DNA of 64,000 nt from DATJZG01 sp035499295 (lineage in GTDB: Bacteria; Myxococcota; Myxococcia; Myxococcales; Anaeromyxobacteraceae). Position 1 is the first letter of the stretch, and every line of letters starts with the position of its first letter. The DNA is taken from assembly GCA_035499295.1 (NCBI GenBank), contig DATJZG010000080.1, positions 1 through 64,000 on the forward strand, in the 5' to 3' direction. The notes under the pieces are model-generated. The model was not told the origin of the DNA. It did no database searches and worked only from the letters and a program-made list of their open reading frames with translations. Positions 16,921 through 25,102 of the stretch are shown piece by piece. Position numbers and translations under genes: made by a program.

Positions 16921-18281
16921 AACCCCGCGTGATGGTGATCGACGACCTCGACTCGGCCCGGCAGATGGTGAAGCGCACCCTCTCGCCGGCCTACGAGGTC
17001 TACGACTTCCCCTCGGTGGCCGACGCGCTGCCGGCGCTCGACCGCGCCGAGTTCGACGTCATCGTCACCGACCTGCGCATGCCCGGCATCGACGGGCTGG
17101 AGGGGCTGAAGCGCTTCAAGGCGAAGGTGCCGGAGGTCCCGGTAATCATCATGACCGCCTTCGCCACCGTGGACACGGCGGTGGAGGCCATGAAGGCGGG
17201 GGCCTTCGACTACCTGAAGAAGCCCTTCGAGCCGGAGGAGTTGGAGCTGCTCGTGGCCAAGGCAGCCGAGAGCAGCGCGCTCCGCCGCGAGAACCGACGC
17301 CTCAAGGAGCAGCTGGCAGGCACCTTCTCGGTGCAGGGGATGGTGGGCAAGTCCCAGGCGGTGCGCGAGGTGGTGGCGGTCGCCGAACGGGTGGCCTCCT
17401 CCGACGTCCCGGTCCTCGTCGAGGGCGAGAGCGGGACCGGCAAGGACGTCCTGGCGCGCACCATCCACCAGCTGTCGCGACGGGCGCAGGGGCCGTACCT
17501 GGCGCTCAACATGAGCGCCATCCCCGAGAACCTGGCCGAGTCGGAGCTCTTCGGGCACGAGAAGGGGGCCTTCTCCGGTGCCGACGAGGCGCGACCCGGC
17601 TTCTTCGCCGAGGCGGAGGGTGGCACCCTGTTCCTCGACGAGGTCGGGCTGTTGCCCGCGCCGCTGCAGCCAAAGCTGCTCCGCGTCCTGCAGGACGGCG
17701 AGTACATCCCGGTGGGGAGCCGCAAGCCGCGCAAGGCGAACGCGCGGGTGGTGGCCGCCACCAACGAGGACCTGCGGCGGAACGTGCAGGAGGGGAAGTT
17801 CCGCGAGGACCTCTACTACCGCATCCGAGTCGTCTCGCTGCGGCTCCCGCCGCTGCGGGAGCGGCGGGAGGACATCCCGGCGCTCGTCGAGCACCTGGTG
17901 AAGAAGCACGCGCTCCGCCTGGGCCGCCCGCCGCTCGAGCCCGACGCCGAGGCGATGCGGGCGCTGCTCGACCACTCCTGGCCCGGCAACATCCGCGAGC
18001 TCGAGCACGCGCTCGAGCGCGCTCTCCTGCTGGCGCGCGGGGATCGCCTGGTGCTCGCCGACTTTCCCCCCGAGATCGCCGCCCGGGCCGCCGAGGTGGC
18101 GGGGGAGGGACGCTACCGGGCGGCCCGCGACGCCTGGGAGCGGAAGTACCTGGAGGACCTCCTGCGCGAGGCGGGCGGCTCGGTCGCCAAGGCCTCCGAG
18201 CTCGCCGGCCTCCACCGCTCCACCCTGTACGAGAAGCTCGCCCGCTACGGGCTCGTCGAGGGGGGAAAGGGCGAGACCTAA
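16917..18281 (+). CDS. NtrC-family sigma-54-dependent response regulator
   Basis: 454 residues. Receiver domain with Asp9/Asp10, phospho-acceptor Asp52 (VIVTDLRMPG), Thr of IIMTAFA and Lys of LKKPFEP. AAA+ domain with Walker A GESGTGKD, the sigma-54 contact loop GAFSGAD, Walker B GGTLFLDEVG and an arginine-finger segment near FREDLYYRI. A Fis-type helix-turn-helix lies at the C-terminus (GSVAKASELAGLHRSTLYEKL). All motifs for sigma-54 activation are intact, so it should act at -24/-12 promoters such as the candidate in front of the CbcL-like gene 4.2 kb away. Start fixed by the ATGA overlap with the kinase. Confidence 0.95.
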   Translation: MKPRVMVIDDLDSARQMVKRTLSPAYEVYDFPSVADALPALDRAEFDVIVTDLRMPGIDGLEGLKRFKAKVPEVPVIIMTAFATVDTAVEAMKAGAFDYLKKPFEPEELELLVAKAAESSALRRENRRLKEQLAGTFSVQGMVGKSQAVREVVAVAERVASSDVPVLVEGESGTGKDVLARTIHQLSRRAQGPYLALNMSAIPENLAESELFGHEKGAFSGADEARPGFFAEAEGGTLFLDEVGLLPAPLQPKLLRVLQDGEYIPVGSRKPRKANARVVAATNEDLRRNVQEGKFREDLYYRIRVVSLRLPPLRERREDIPALVEHLVKKHALRLGRPPLEPDAEAMRALLDHSWPGNIRELEHALERALLLARGDRLVLADFPPEIAARAAEVAGEGRYRAARDAWERKYLEDLLREAGGSVAKASELAGLHRSTLYEKLARYGLVEGGKGET

Positions 18282-18300
18282 GACCGGGCGGGGCGGGATC

Positions 18301-19230
18301 TCACATCCGTCCGCAGGGGCGCCGGAAGGGACAGCGGCGGCAAGCGCCGCGGTCCTCGATGGGCGCGAACCGGGCCATCGAGGCCTGGTTCCTCTGCGGA
18401 TCGTCGAGGAGCGCCTTCATGCCGGCGATGCTCTCGCGCATCTTCCCCTCGGACCGCGCGAGCGAGGTGGGGTCGACGTCCACGTCCACGCGCTCCTCCC
18501 CGCCGCACAGGTAGACGAGGCTTCCCTGGACCGCCTCGGGGGGCACTCCCCACTTCTGGCGCGCGTAGAGGGCGTAGATGGCCACCTGGGTGTGGTCGAC
18601 GCCCCGCTCCCGCCCCGTCTTCCAGTCCAGCACGTGGATGCGCCCCCGCTCGTCGCGGTAGGCGAAGTCGATGGCCACCCAGACCTTGGTTCCCTCGAAC
18701 GCCCAGGAGTCGAGCTCGTCGACGGTGAGCCAGTCCGCCGCCGGGACGGCGCGGATCCGGTCGAAGGTCTCGCTCCGGTAGAAGGCCCGGATGGAACCCT
18801 CGATGACCTCGTCCCACACACGCTTCCACTCCTCGGCCGGGACGGGCTCGCCGTACTCGTGCTCGAGGAGACCGACGATGCGGGTCGCCTCCCGCCAGTA
18901 GCTCTTGTCCCGCGAAGAGGACCAGATGGCGCGGGATCGCTGGCGGGTCTGGGCGACGAGCTCCTCGAGCCCCTTGCGATCCCCCGCCATCCGCGCGCGG
19001 TTGAGCATGTGGCGCAGGGCCTCGTGGACCACCGACCCGGCCCACTGCCAGCGCGAGGAGAGCTTCTTCAGGACGTAGAGCTCGCGGGTGGGGGTTCCGG
19101 CCGCGGCCTCCCAGCCGCCCCAGCTGCCGTAGTAGTGGTAGTAGTAGGCGCGCGGGCAGTCCTCGAGCTTCTCGTGGCGGGACTTCGACCACGAGAACTC
19201 GTTCTGGAGCTCCGCCGAGGCCCTTGGCAT
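18301..19230 (-). CDS. PD-(D/E)XK nuclease, RecB/Cas4-like, with Fe-S cysteines
   Basis: 309 residues. The catalytic core reads VAIDFAYRDERGRIHVLDWKTG, giving the D...DxK arrangement of RecB-type exonucleases. Four Cys in the Cas4/AddB spacing are present: Cys25 (LEDCPRAYYY) and the C-terminal trio Cys297-x2-Cys300-x5-Cys306, expected to hold a 4Fe-4S cluster. The N-terminal SWSKSRHEKLEDCPRAYYY is the standard opening of this family. No helicase or Cas gene is adjacent. It follows two M16 peptidase genes on the same strand 80 bases downstream. Likely a DNA repair nuclease of unknown pathway. Confidence 0.85.
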   Translation of the reverse strand: MPRASAELQNEFSWSKSRHEKLEDCPRAYYYHYYGSWGGWEAAAGTPTRELYVLKKLSSRWQWAGSVVHEALRHMLNRARMAGDRKGLEELVAQTRQRSRAIWSSSRDKSYWREATRIVGLLEHEYGEPVPAEEWKRVWDEVIEGSIRAFYRSETFDRIRAVPAADWLTVDELDSWAFEGTKVWVAIDFAYRDERGRIHVLDWKTGRERGVDHTQVAIYALYARQKWGVPPEAVQGSLVYLCGGEERVDVDVDPTSLARSEGKMRESIAGMKALLDDPQRNQASMARFAPIEDRGACRRCPFRRPCGRM

Positions 19231-19310
19231 GGGGGAAGTCCCGGAAGGATTGTAGCGCGGGGGGCCGACAGCCCCGGCGGGGAAGAGGCGAGCGCCCCGC
19301 CCCCGCCCTC

Positions 19311-20783
19311 TCAGGGGGCCCCGGCGGCGGGAGCGGAGCGCACCTCCACCGATCCGATCGGCAGCCCGGAGAGCTGTGGCTTCACCACCGCCGGGTCTCC
19401 CACCATCACGGTGACGAGCCCTGCCGGGTCGAGGTAGCGCTTCGCCACCCTCTGCGCGTCCGCGGCGCTCACCGCCCTCACCTCGGCCGGGTAGCGGCTC
19501 CACCAGTCGTCCGGCAGCCCGTAGACCACTTGATCGGCGAGCTTGCCGGCGATGCCGGCGGTGGTGGCGAACTCCGCCGGCAGCGCCAGGGTGATGCCGC
19601 CCTTCGCGTCCGCCAGCTCCCCCTCCGGCACCGGCGTGGCGCGCAGCGCCTCGACCTCGGCGAGCAGGTCGCGGATGGCCTGGCCGGTGGCGTCGGCGCG
19701 CACGCTCCCGCCGAGGTAGCTCACCCCGCCGAGCCGCTGCGCCGACTCGCGCGCCGACAGCCCGTAGGTGTAGCCCTTCTTCTCCCGCAGATCGCGGAAG
19801 AGTCGGGAGGCCGAACCCCCGCCCAGGACGTGGAAGAGGACCTGGGCGGGGACGTAGTCCGGGGACCCCCGGGCCATCCCCGGCATCCCCAGGATGAGGA
19901 AGGTCTGCGGCGCGGGTGACTTCTCCACCAGCACCGACCGCAGCGCCCCATCGGGGCGCTCGGCGGCGGCGGGGCGCTGCGGGGCCTGCCCGGTCCAGCC
20001 GGCGAACGCCTTCTCGAGGAGGGGGCGGAGCGTGGGCTCGTCGACGTCGCCGACCACCACGAGCTCGCTCGCCCCCGGCCGCCAGTGCTCGCCGTGGAAG
20101 CGGGCCAGGTCCTCCCGGGTGGTCGCCGCCACCGAGGCGATGGTCCCCGTGGCCCAGCGGCCATACGGATGCGATCCCCAGTAGAGCGGGCCGAAGGTCT
20201 TCGAGGCCACCGCCCCGGGCTGGTCGCGCTGCTGCAGGAGCGCCACCCGGCGCTGGTCCTGCACCCGGGCGAAGTCCGCGGCCGGGAAAGCGGGGTTCAC
20301 CGTGACGTCGGCGAGGAGCTCGACGAAGCGCGGGAGGTGGCGCGAGAGCGAATAGCCCGAGAGGTAGGCCGCGTCCATGCCGGCCCCCGCGCCCAGGGTG
20401 GCGCCGAGGAAGCCGAGCTCGTCCGAGATCTGCGTAGCGCTGCGGGTCTTCGTGCCCTCGGTCACCATGGCGGCAGTGAAGCTCGCCTCCCCGCCGCGGT
20501 CGCCCGGGTCGCGCACCGCCCCGGCCTCGAGGAGCACGAGGTGGAGCGCCACGATGGGCAGGCGGTGGTACTCCACCAGCCGGACCTTGAGGCCGTTCGA
20601 GAGCTCGAACTTCCGCTGCGGCGGGACGCGCAGCTCGGGGGGCGGCCCGAGCGCCGGGGGGGCCGCGCGATCGGCCTGCGGGGCCTCCGCCGGGAGCGGG
20701 GGGGGGGCCTGCCGGGCGGGGGCGGCGCAGGAGGCGAGCAGGGCGATCGCGGCCAGGGCGGCGAGGCGGCGGGGGGCGCGCAT
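19311..20783 (-). CDS. M16 peptidase family lipoprotein, non-catalytic partner
   Basis: 490 residues. Signal peptide with lipobox LLASC (Cys about 20) followed by a Pro/Ala linker, so probably lipid-anchored. Two M16 domains are recognisable, but the zinc motif HxxEH is missing: the equivalent segment reads GGEASFTAAMVTEGTK. The C-terminal half keeps the Arg/Tyr pair used for substrate contacts (RDLREKKGYTYGLSA). This complements the neighbouring protein, which has HxxEH, as in heterodimeric M16B peptidases. The ATG overlaps the upstream stop by one base (TGATG), supporting coupled synthesis. Confidence 0.9.
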   Translation of the reverse strand: MRAPRRLAALAAIALLASCAAPARQAPPPLPAEAPQADRAAPPALGPPPELRVPPQRKFELSNGLKVRLVEYHRLPIVALHLVLLEAGAVRDPGDRGGEASFTAAMVTEGTKTRSATQISDELGFLGATLGAGAGMDAAYLSGYSLSRHLPRFVELLADVTVNPAFPAADFARVQDQRRVALLQQRDQPGAVASKTFGPLYWGSHPYGRWATGTIASVAATTREDLARFHGEHWRPGASELVVVGDVDEPTLRPLLEKAFAGWTGQAPQRPAAAERPDGALRSVLVEKSPAPQTFLILGMPGMARGSPDYVPAQVLFHVLGGGSASRLFRDLREKKGYTYGLSARESAQRLGGVSYLGGSVRADATGQAIRDLLAEVEALRATPVPEGELADAKGGITLALPAEFATTAGIAGKLADQVVYGLPDDWWSRYPAEVRAVSAADAQRVAKRYLDPAGLVTVMVGDPAVVKPQLSGLPIGSVEVRSAPAAGAP

Positions 20784-22177
20784 CACTTCACCTCCGTCTG
20801 CTGCCGGCCCGGTGCGGGAGGCGCGGCGCGGGGCGAGGGCGCGGCCAGCCCGCCGGCGCGCGGCACCACCGAGAGGACCACCCGGCGATCGGGACGCAGC
20901 CAGCGCGCCGCGACGGCCCGCACGTCCTCGGCGGTGACGGCGCGGTAGCGCTCCAGGTCCTTCGCCAGGTAGCCCGGATCCCCCGTCTCCCAGTAGTAGG
21001 CGTTGAGGTGGGCGGCGCGCCCGCCGAACCCGCCCACCGGCTCCAGGCCAAAGATCATCTGCGACTCCACCTGGTTCTTGGCCCGCTGCAACTCCTCGGC
21101 GCTCGGCGCCTCCCGGGCGATGCGCGCCAGCTCCTCGTCGATGGACTTCAGGAGGGTCTCGAGCTTCACCCCGGGCTTGGGGGTGGCGACGACGAGGAAG
21201 GTGCCGGCGAGCGCCTCGCCCTGTTGCCCCGCCATGACGCTCTGGGCGCTGCGGTCCTCCATGACGAGCCTCTTCACCAGCCGGCTCGACTTCCCGGAGG
21301 AGAGGATGTCGCCGAGGATGTCGAGGGCGGCGTCGTCGGGGGCGTAGTTCTTCGGCGACTGCCAGCCGACGTAGAGCCGCGGCAGCTGGACCTCGTCCTC
21401 GATGGTGACCCGCTTCTCGCCCTCGAGGGCCTTGGGGACGGGAGCCGCGTGCACGGGCGCCGCCGAGGCGGGAATGCCTCCGAACCACTTCTCCACCGCG
21501 GCCCGGGTCCTCGCCGGGTCGATGTCCCCGACGATGGCGAGCGAGGCGTTGCCGGGTCCGTACCAGCGGCGGAAGAACTCGCGCACGTCCTCCAGCGTCG
21601 CCGCCTGGAGGTCCTCGTGGGAGCCGATGGGCTCCCAGTGGTAGGGGAAGCTCGGGTCCCACAGGTTCTCGCCCAGCACCTTCCAAGCGCTCCCGTAGGG
21701 CTGCATCTCGTAGTTCTGGCGGCGCTCGTTGCGGACCACCTCCCGCTGGTTGTCGAGCTTGGCCTGGTCGAGGGTGGGCAGGAGGTAGCCCATGCGGTCC
21801 GACTCGATGAAGAGCATCTGCTCGAGTGCGTTCGAGGGGACCTGCTCCCAGTACTCGGTCCGGTCGGTGCTGGTGGCGCCGTTCGAGGTCCCGCCCGCCG
21901 CTTCGATGAGCCGGTCGGCCTCGCCCTTGGGGAGGTGCTCGGTGCCCTGGAACATGAGGTGCTCGAAGAGGTGGGCAAACCCGGTTCGCCCGGGCTTCTC
22001 GTCCTTCGAGCCCACGTCGTAGAGCACGTCGATGCCCACCACCGGCGCGGTGTGATCCTCGGAGAGGATGACGTGGAGCCCGTTGGGCAGCGTGAACTGC
22101 TGGTAGGGGATGGCGGGGAAGGCGTCGCCGCCGGCGGCGAGAGCCGCCGCACCGAAGATCGCGAGGATGGAGGTCAT
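20783..22177 (-). CDS. M16 family zinc peptidase, catalytic subunit
   Basis: 464 residues. A short hydrophobic N-terminus ending in AGGDAFPA is a probable export signal. The inverted zinc motif reads HLFEHLMFQ (HxxEH) with the downstream Glu in VVRNERRQNYE, so the site is complete. The C-terminal Arg/Tyr pair is not evident here but is present in the partner encoded next. Such pairs degrade peptides in the periplasm or process small proteins; the substrate is unknown. AAGGGA lies 7 bases before the ATG. Confidence 0.92.
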   Translation of the reverse strand: MTSILAIFGAAALAAGGDAFPAIPYQQFTLPNGLHVILSEDHTAPVVGIDVLYDVGSKDEKPGRTGFAHLFEHLMFQGTEHLPKGEADRLIEAAGGTSNGATSTDRTEYWEQVPSNALEQMLFIESDRMGYLLPTLDQAKLDNQREVVRNERRQNYEMQPYGSAWKVLGENLWDPSFPYHWEPIGSHEDLQAATLEDVREFFRRWYGPGNASLAIVGDIDPARTRAAVEKWFGGIPASAAPVHAAPVPKALEGEKRVTIEDEVQLPRLYVGWQSPKNYAPDDAALDILGDILSSGKSSRLVKRLVMEDRSAQSVMAGQQGEALAGTFLVVATPKPGVKLETLLKSIDEELARIAREAPSAEELQRAKNQVESQMIFGLEPVGGFGGRAAHLNAYYWETGDPGYLAKDLERYRAVTAEDVRAVAARWLRPDRRVVLSVVPRAGGLAAPSPRAAPPAPGRQQTEVK

Positions 22178-22434
22178 GGCGTCCCTTCTTACTATGCGAA
22201 ACGCCCCGGGCCGTCACGGGCTTCCCGGCGGAGGGGTTTCCCCGGGCGGCCTTTCCTCATAGGCGCGACGCGAGGGGCTCGCCCTCGCCCGCCCGGCGCG
22301 CACTCCAGGAGAGCGGGTCCCTCGCCCGCACCCCCTGTCCGGGATGCCTCCGGAAGGGGTTCAACGTTGGTGTGAGTCGCCGGACACCCGCGTCCCATGT
22401 CGCGCGAACTGTGAAATAGTCTCCCGGCTAGGAG

Positions 22435-22827
22435 ATGGCCATGGCTCGGTACCGTTTCCTCATCGCCGAAGACGACCCGGGAACCTCCAGGCTCTACCAG
22501 AGCTACGCGCTTCGCCGCGGCCACGAGGTGCTCCTCGCCCGCGACGGCGCCGAGACCCTGCTCCTCGCGGCCGCCGAGCGCCCCGACGTCATCCTGCTCG
22601 ACGTGGCCATGCCCAAGCTCGACGGGCGCGACGTGCTGAAGCAGCTCAAGGCGAGCCCGCGGACCGCGAAGATTCCGGTGATGGTGGTGACCGCCATGGC
22701 GGGCGACCAGCTGGCGCGCGGCCAACTCGTCGACTTGGGCGCCGACGACGTCGTCGAGAAGCCCATCGACCTCCACGGGACCTTCGCCAAGGCCGAGCGG
22801 CTGGCGGAGCGGGCCCGGGAGGGGTAG
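22435..22827 (+). CDS. Stand-alone response regulator receiver
   Basis: 130 residues, receiver domain only: acidic pair in IAEDDPG (12-14), phospho-acceptor Asp56 in VILLDVAMPK, Thr in MVVTAMAG, Lys in VVEKPID. No output domain. The ATG at 22435 follows TAGGAG at once; a second ATG two codons on (22441) has better spacing, so the start is uncertain by two residues. Single-domain receivers act in phosphorelays, chemotaxis-like pathways or polarity control. No kinase is adjacent; glgC converges 7 bases downstream. Confidence 0.9.
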   Translation: MAMARYRFLIAEDDPGTSRLYQSYALRRGHEVLLARDGAETLLLAAAERPDVILLDVAMPKLDGRDVLKQLKASPRTAKIPVMVVTAMAGDQLARGQLVDLGADDVVEKPIDLHGTFAKAERLAERAREG

Positions 22828-22834
22828 CCCGCCC

Positions 22835-24076
22835 TCAGGAGCGAGGCTCGATCCGCATCCCCTTGGGGATGACCACGATGCCGCTCTCCGTTACCTGGAA
22901 GCGCCGGCGGTCGTCCTCCGGGTCGTAGCCGATGACCGTGCCGGCCGGCAGGTCGACGTGCTTGTCGATGATGGCGCGCCTGATGCGGCAGTGGCGGCCC
23001 ACGTTCACGTCCTCGAAGAGGATCGAGCCCTCCACGTAGGAGTAGCTGTTGATGCGCACTCGGGGCGAGAGGATGCACTGGTGCGCGTGGCCGCCGGAGA
23101 GGATGCAGCCCTCGGAGATGAGCGAGTCGGTGGCCCGGCCGACGCGGCTCTCCTTCTCGTTGTTGAAGACGAACTTCGCCGGCGGGTAGCTGTAGCGGAT
23201 GGTGAAGATGGGCCACTCGAAGTTGTAGAGGGAGAAGACGGGGTCCACCGCCACCAGGTCCATGTTGGCCTGGTAGTAGGCGTCGAGGCTCCCCACGTCG
23301 CGCCAGTAGCCCCGCTCCTTCTCCGACTGGCCCGGGACCAGGTTCTGGGTGAAGTCGTAGACGTATACCTTCTTGCGCGCGAACATCGAGGTGACGATGG
23401 ACTTGCCGAAGTCGTGGGCGCTCTCGGCGTCGCCGGCGTCGCGGACGATCTCCTGCACCAGCGCGTCGGTGGTGAAGAGGTAGTTGCCCATGGAGGCCAG
23501 GCAGCGGGTGGGGTCGCCCGGCATGGTCTTCGGGTCCGACTTGGGCTTCTCCACGAAACCCACCATCCGGCCGTCGCTCGACATCTCGATGATGCCGAAC
23601 TGGTCGGCCTCGGCGAGGGGCACCGGGATGGCGGCCACCGTCAGGTCGGCCCCCTTCTCCTGGTGGAAGTCGAGCATCTGGCGCACGTCCATGCGGTAGA
23701 CGTGGTCGGCGCCGAAGACGAAGGTGTAGTCCGGCTCCTCGTCGGTGATGATGTTCAGGTTCTGGTAGATGGCGTCCGCCGAGCCCTCGAACCACTTCGG
23801 CCCGTAGCGCATCTGCGCCGGCACGATCTCCACGTACTCGTTGAGCAGGGAGGTGAGGCGCCAGGCGCGCTGCACGTGGGTGTTGAGCGAGTCCGACTTG
23901 TACTGGACGAGCACCTTCATGCGGACGATGCCGGAGTTGGCGAAGTTCGAGAGGACGAAGTCGATGATGCGGTAGCGCCCCCCGAATGGGACCGCGGGCT
24001 TCGCTCGCTCGCGCGTGAGCGGGTCGAGGCGACGGCCCTCTCCGCCGGCGAGGATCATGGCGAGTACCTTGGCCAT
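22835..24076 (-). CDS. glgC: Glucose-1-phosphate adenylyltransferase
   Basis: 413 residues, normal for bacterial ADP-glucose pyrophosphorylase, the committed step of glycogen synthesis. Nucleotide-binding start MILAGGEGRRLDPLTRERAKPAVPFGG, substrate motifs GSADAIYQN and VEKPKSDP, and a C-terminal left-handed beta-helix region (GCILSGGHAHQCILSP). The N-terminal Arg-rich activator segment is kept. No glgA, glgB or glgP gene lies nearby. The start has a GGGGGTGG site and a recognisable promoter. Confidence 0.96.
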   Translation of the reverse strand: MAKVLAMILAGGEGRRLDPLTRERAKPAVPFGGRYRIIDFVLSNFANSGIVRMKVLVQYKSDSLNTHVQRAWRLTSLLNEYVEIVPAQMRYGPKWFEGSADAIYQNLNIITDEEPDYTFVFGADHVYRMDVRQMLDFHQEKGADLTVAAIPVPLAEADQFGIIEMSSDGRMVGFVEKPKSDPKTMPGDPTRCLASMGNYLFTTDALVQEIVRDAGDAESAHDFGKSIVTSMFARKKVYVYDFTQNLVPGQSEKERGYWRDVGSLDAYYQANMDLVAVDPVFSLYNFEWPIFTIRYSYPPAKFVFNNEKESRVGRATDSLISEGCILSGGHAHQCILSPRVRINSYSYVEGSILFEDVNVGRHCRIRRAIIDKHVDLPAGTVIGYDPEDDRRRFQVTESGIVVIPKGMRIEPRS

Positions 24077-24094
24077 TGGGCCACCCCCGTCGCC

Positions 24095-24157
24095 ACTCTA
24101 GCAGGCCCCCCGAGCCCGGCAACATCGCTTGGACAAAAGGGCCGCATTGGCTATAAC
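24095..24157. promoter_or_regulatory. Back-to-back promoters of glgC and the methyltransferase gene
   Basis: Minus strand for glgC: TTGCCG (24122-24117), 16-base spacer, TAGAGT (24100-24095). Plus strand: TTGGAC (24129-24134), 17-base spacer, TATAAC (24152-24157). The two -35 boxes are 6 bases apart, so both polymerases cannot easily bind at once. Confidence 0.6.
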
Positions 24158-24166
24158 CGCCGCGAA

Positions 24167-25099
24167 TTGAAGGACTCCCGCGCACTCTCCCTCGCTCCCG
24201 CGCCGCTCTCGGCGGTGCCCGAGCGCTGCGCGCTCTGCGGCGGGAGCCGGCTCGCCCTCCGCTACCCCGCGCGCGGCGAGGCGCGGTCGCTCGACGGCAG
24301 CGCCTGGCGCTGCACCAGCTTCGGCCACCGCAGCCACCCGCCCATCTGGACCTGCGGGGACTGCGGCCTCCTCTTCCAGTGGCCCATGCCTCCCGCGCGC
24401 TCGCTGGTGGAGGCCTACGCCGACGTGGTCGACCCGCTCTACATGACCGAGCGCGACAACCGCGTCCTCACCTTCCGGAAGGTGGTGCGCTCGCTCGGGC
24501 CGGCGTCGGGTCGGCGCCTCCTCGACGTCGGCGCCTACTGCGGGTACTTCCTCGAGGTGGCGCGGGAGAGCGGGTTTTGCGCCGAGGGGCTGGAGCTCTC
24601 CCGCTGGGCGGCGGACCACGCCCGCTTGCAGGGCTTCATCATGCACTGCGAGCCGCTCCTCGAGCGGGCTCGCTCCGGCGACCGCTACGACGTGGTCACC
24701 CTGTGGGACGTGCTCGAGCACCTCCCCGATCCCCGGCAGGAGCTCGAGGCCGTCCACGCCCTGCTCCCCCCGGGCGGGCGCCTCCACCTCTCCACCATCG
24801 ACACCGGCAGCCTTCTGGCGCGGTTGCTCGGCGCCCGCTGGCCGTGGCTCATGGACATGCACCTCGTCTACTTCGATCGCCCCACGCTGCGGGCGCTCCT
24901 GGAGGAGACCGGCTTCCGGGTGCTCTCCATCCGCACCTACAGTCATACGGTGTCCCTCGGCTACCTCCTGCGCAAGGTCGGGGCGAGCTTCCCGACGCTG
25001 GCGCCACTCACCGGGGCGCTGGCGCGCTTCCTCCCCCAGCGCTGGCCCGTCCCCATGAACCTCGGCGACAACATGCTGGTGAGCGCCGAGCGCGTCTAG
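24167..25099 (+). CDS. Zinc-ribbon class I SAM methyltransferase
   Basis: 310 residues from the TTG at 24167. A treble-cleft zinc site CALC (Cys21, Cys24) and CGDC (about residues 62-65) precedes a class I methyltransferase core: motif I RRLLDVGAYCGYFLEVA, acidic motif, and DVVTLWDVLEHLPDP (motif IV with the EHL typical of Methyltransf_11/23). A hydrophobic C-terminal segment follows. This layout is common among sugar or small-molecule methyltransferases in polysaccharide clusters. The start is uncertain: the -10 box ends 9 bases before the TTG, so an in-frame GTG at 24215 is an alternative. It is followed 3 bases later by a membrane protein gene, suggesting a joint role. Confidence 0.82.
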   Translation: MKDSRALSLAPAPLSAVPERCALCGGSRLALRYPARGEARSLDGSAWRCTSFGHRSHPPIWTCGDCGLLFQWPMPPARSLVEAYADVVDPLYMTERDNRVLTFRKVVRSLGPASGRRLLDVGAYCGYFLEVARESGFCAEGLELSRWAADHARLQGFIMHCEPLLERARSGDRYDVVTLWDVLEHLPDPRQELEAVHALLPPGGRLHLSTIDTGSLLARLLGARWPWLMDMHLVYFDRPTLRALLEETGFRVLSIRTYSHTVSLGYLLRKVGASFPTLAPLTGALARFLPQRWPVPMNLGDNMLVSAERV

Positions 25100-25102
25100 A
25101 GG

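Noticed and set aside
18301..19230. Cas4 of a CRISPR adaptation module
   Set aside because: Cas4-like cysteines are present, but there is no cas1, cas2 or repeat array in the window; RecB/AddB-like repair nuclease is the safer reading.
22178..22434. A further gene in the largest gap (257 bases)
   Set aside because: No frame with plausible start, ribosome site and composition; it holds the divergent upstream regions of the M16 pair and the response regulator (weak ATAGT boxes on both sides).
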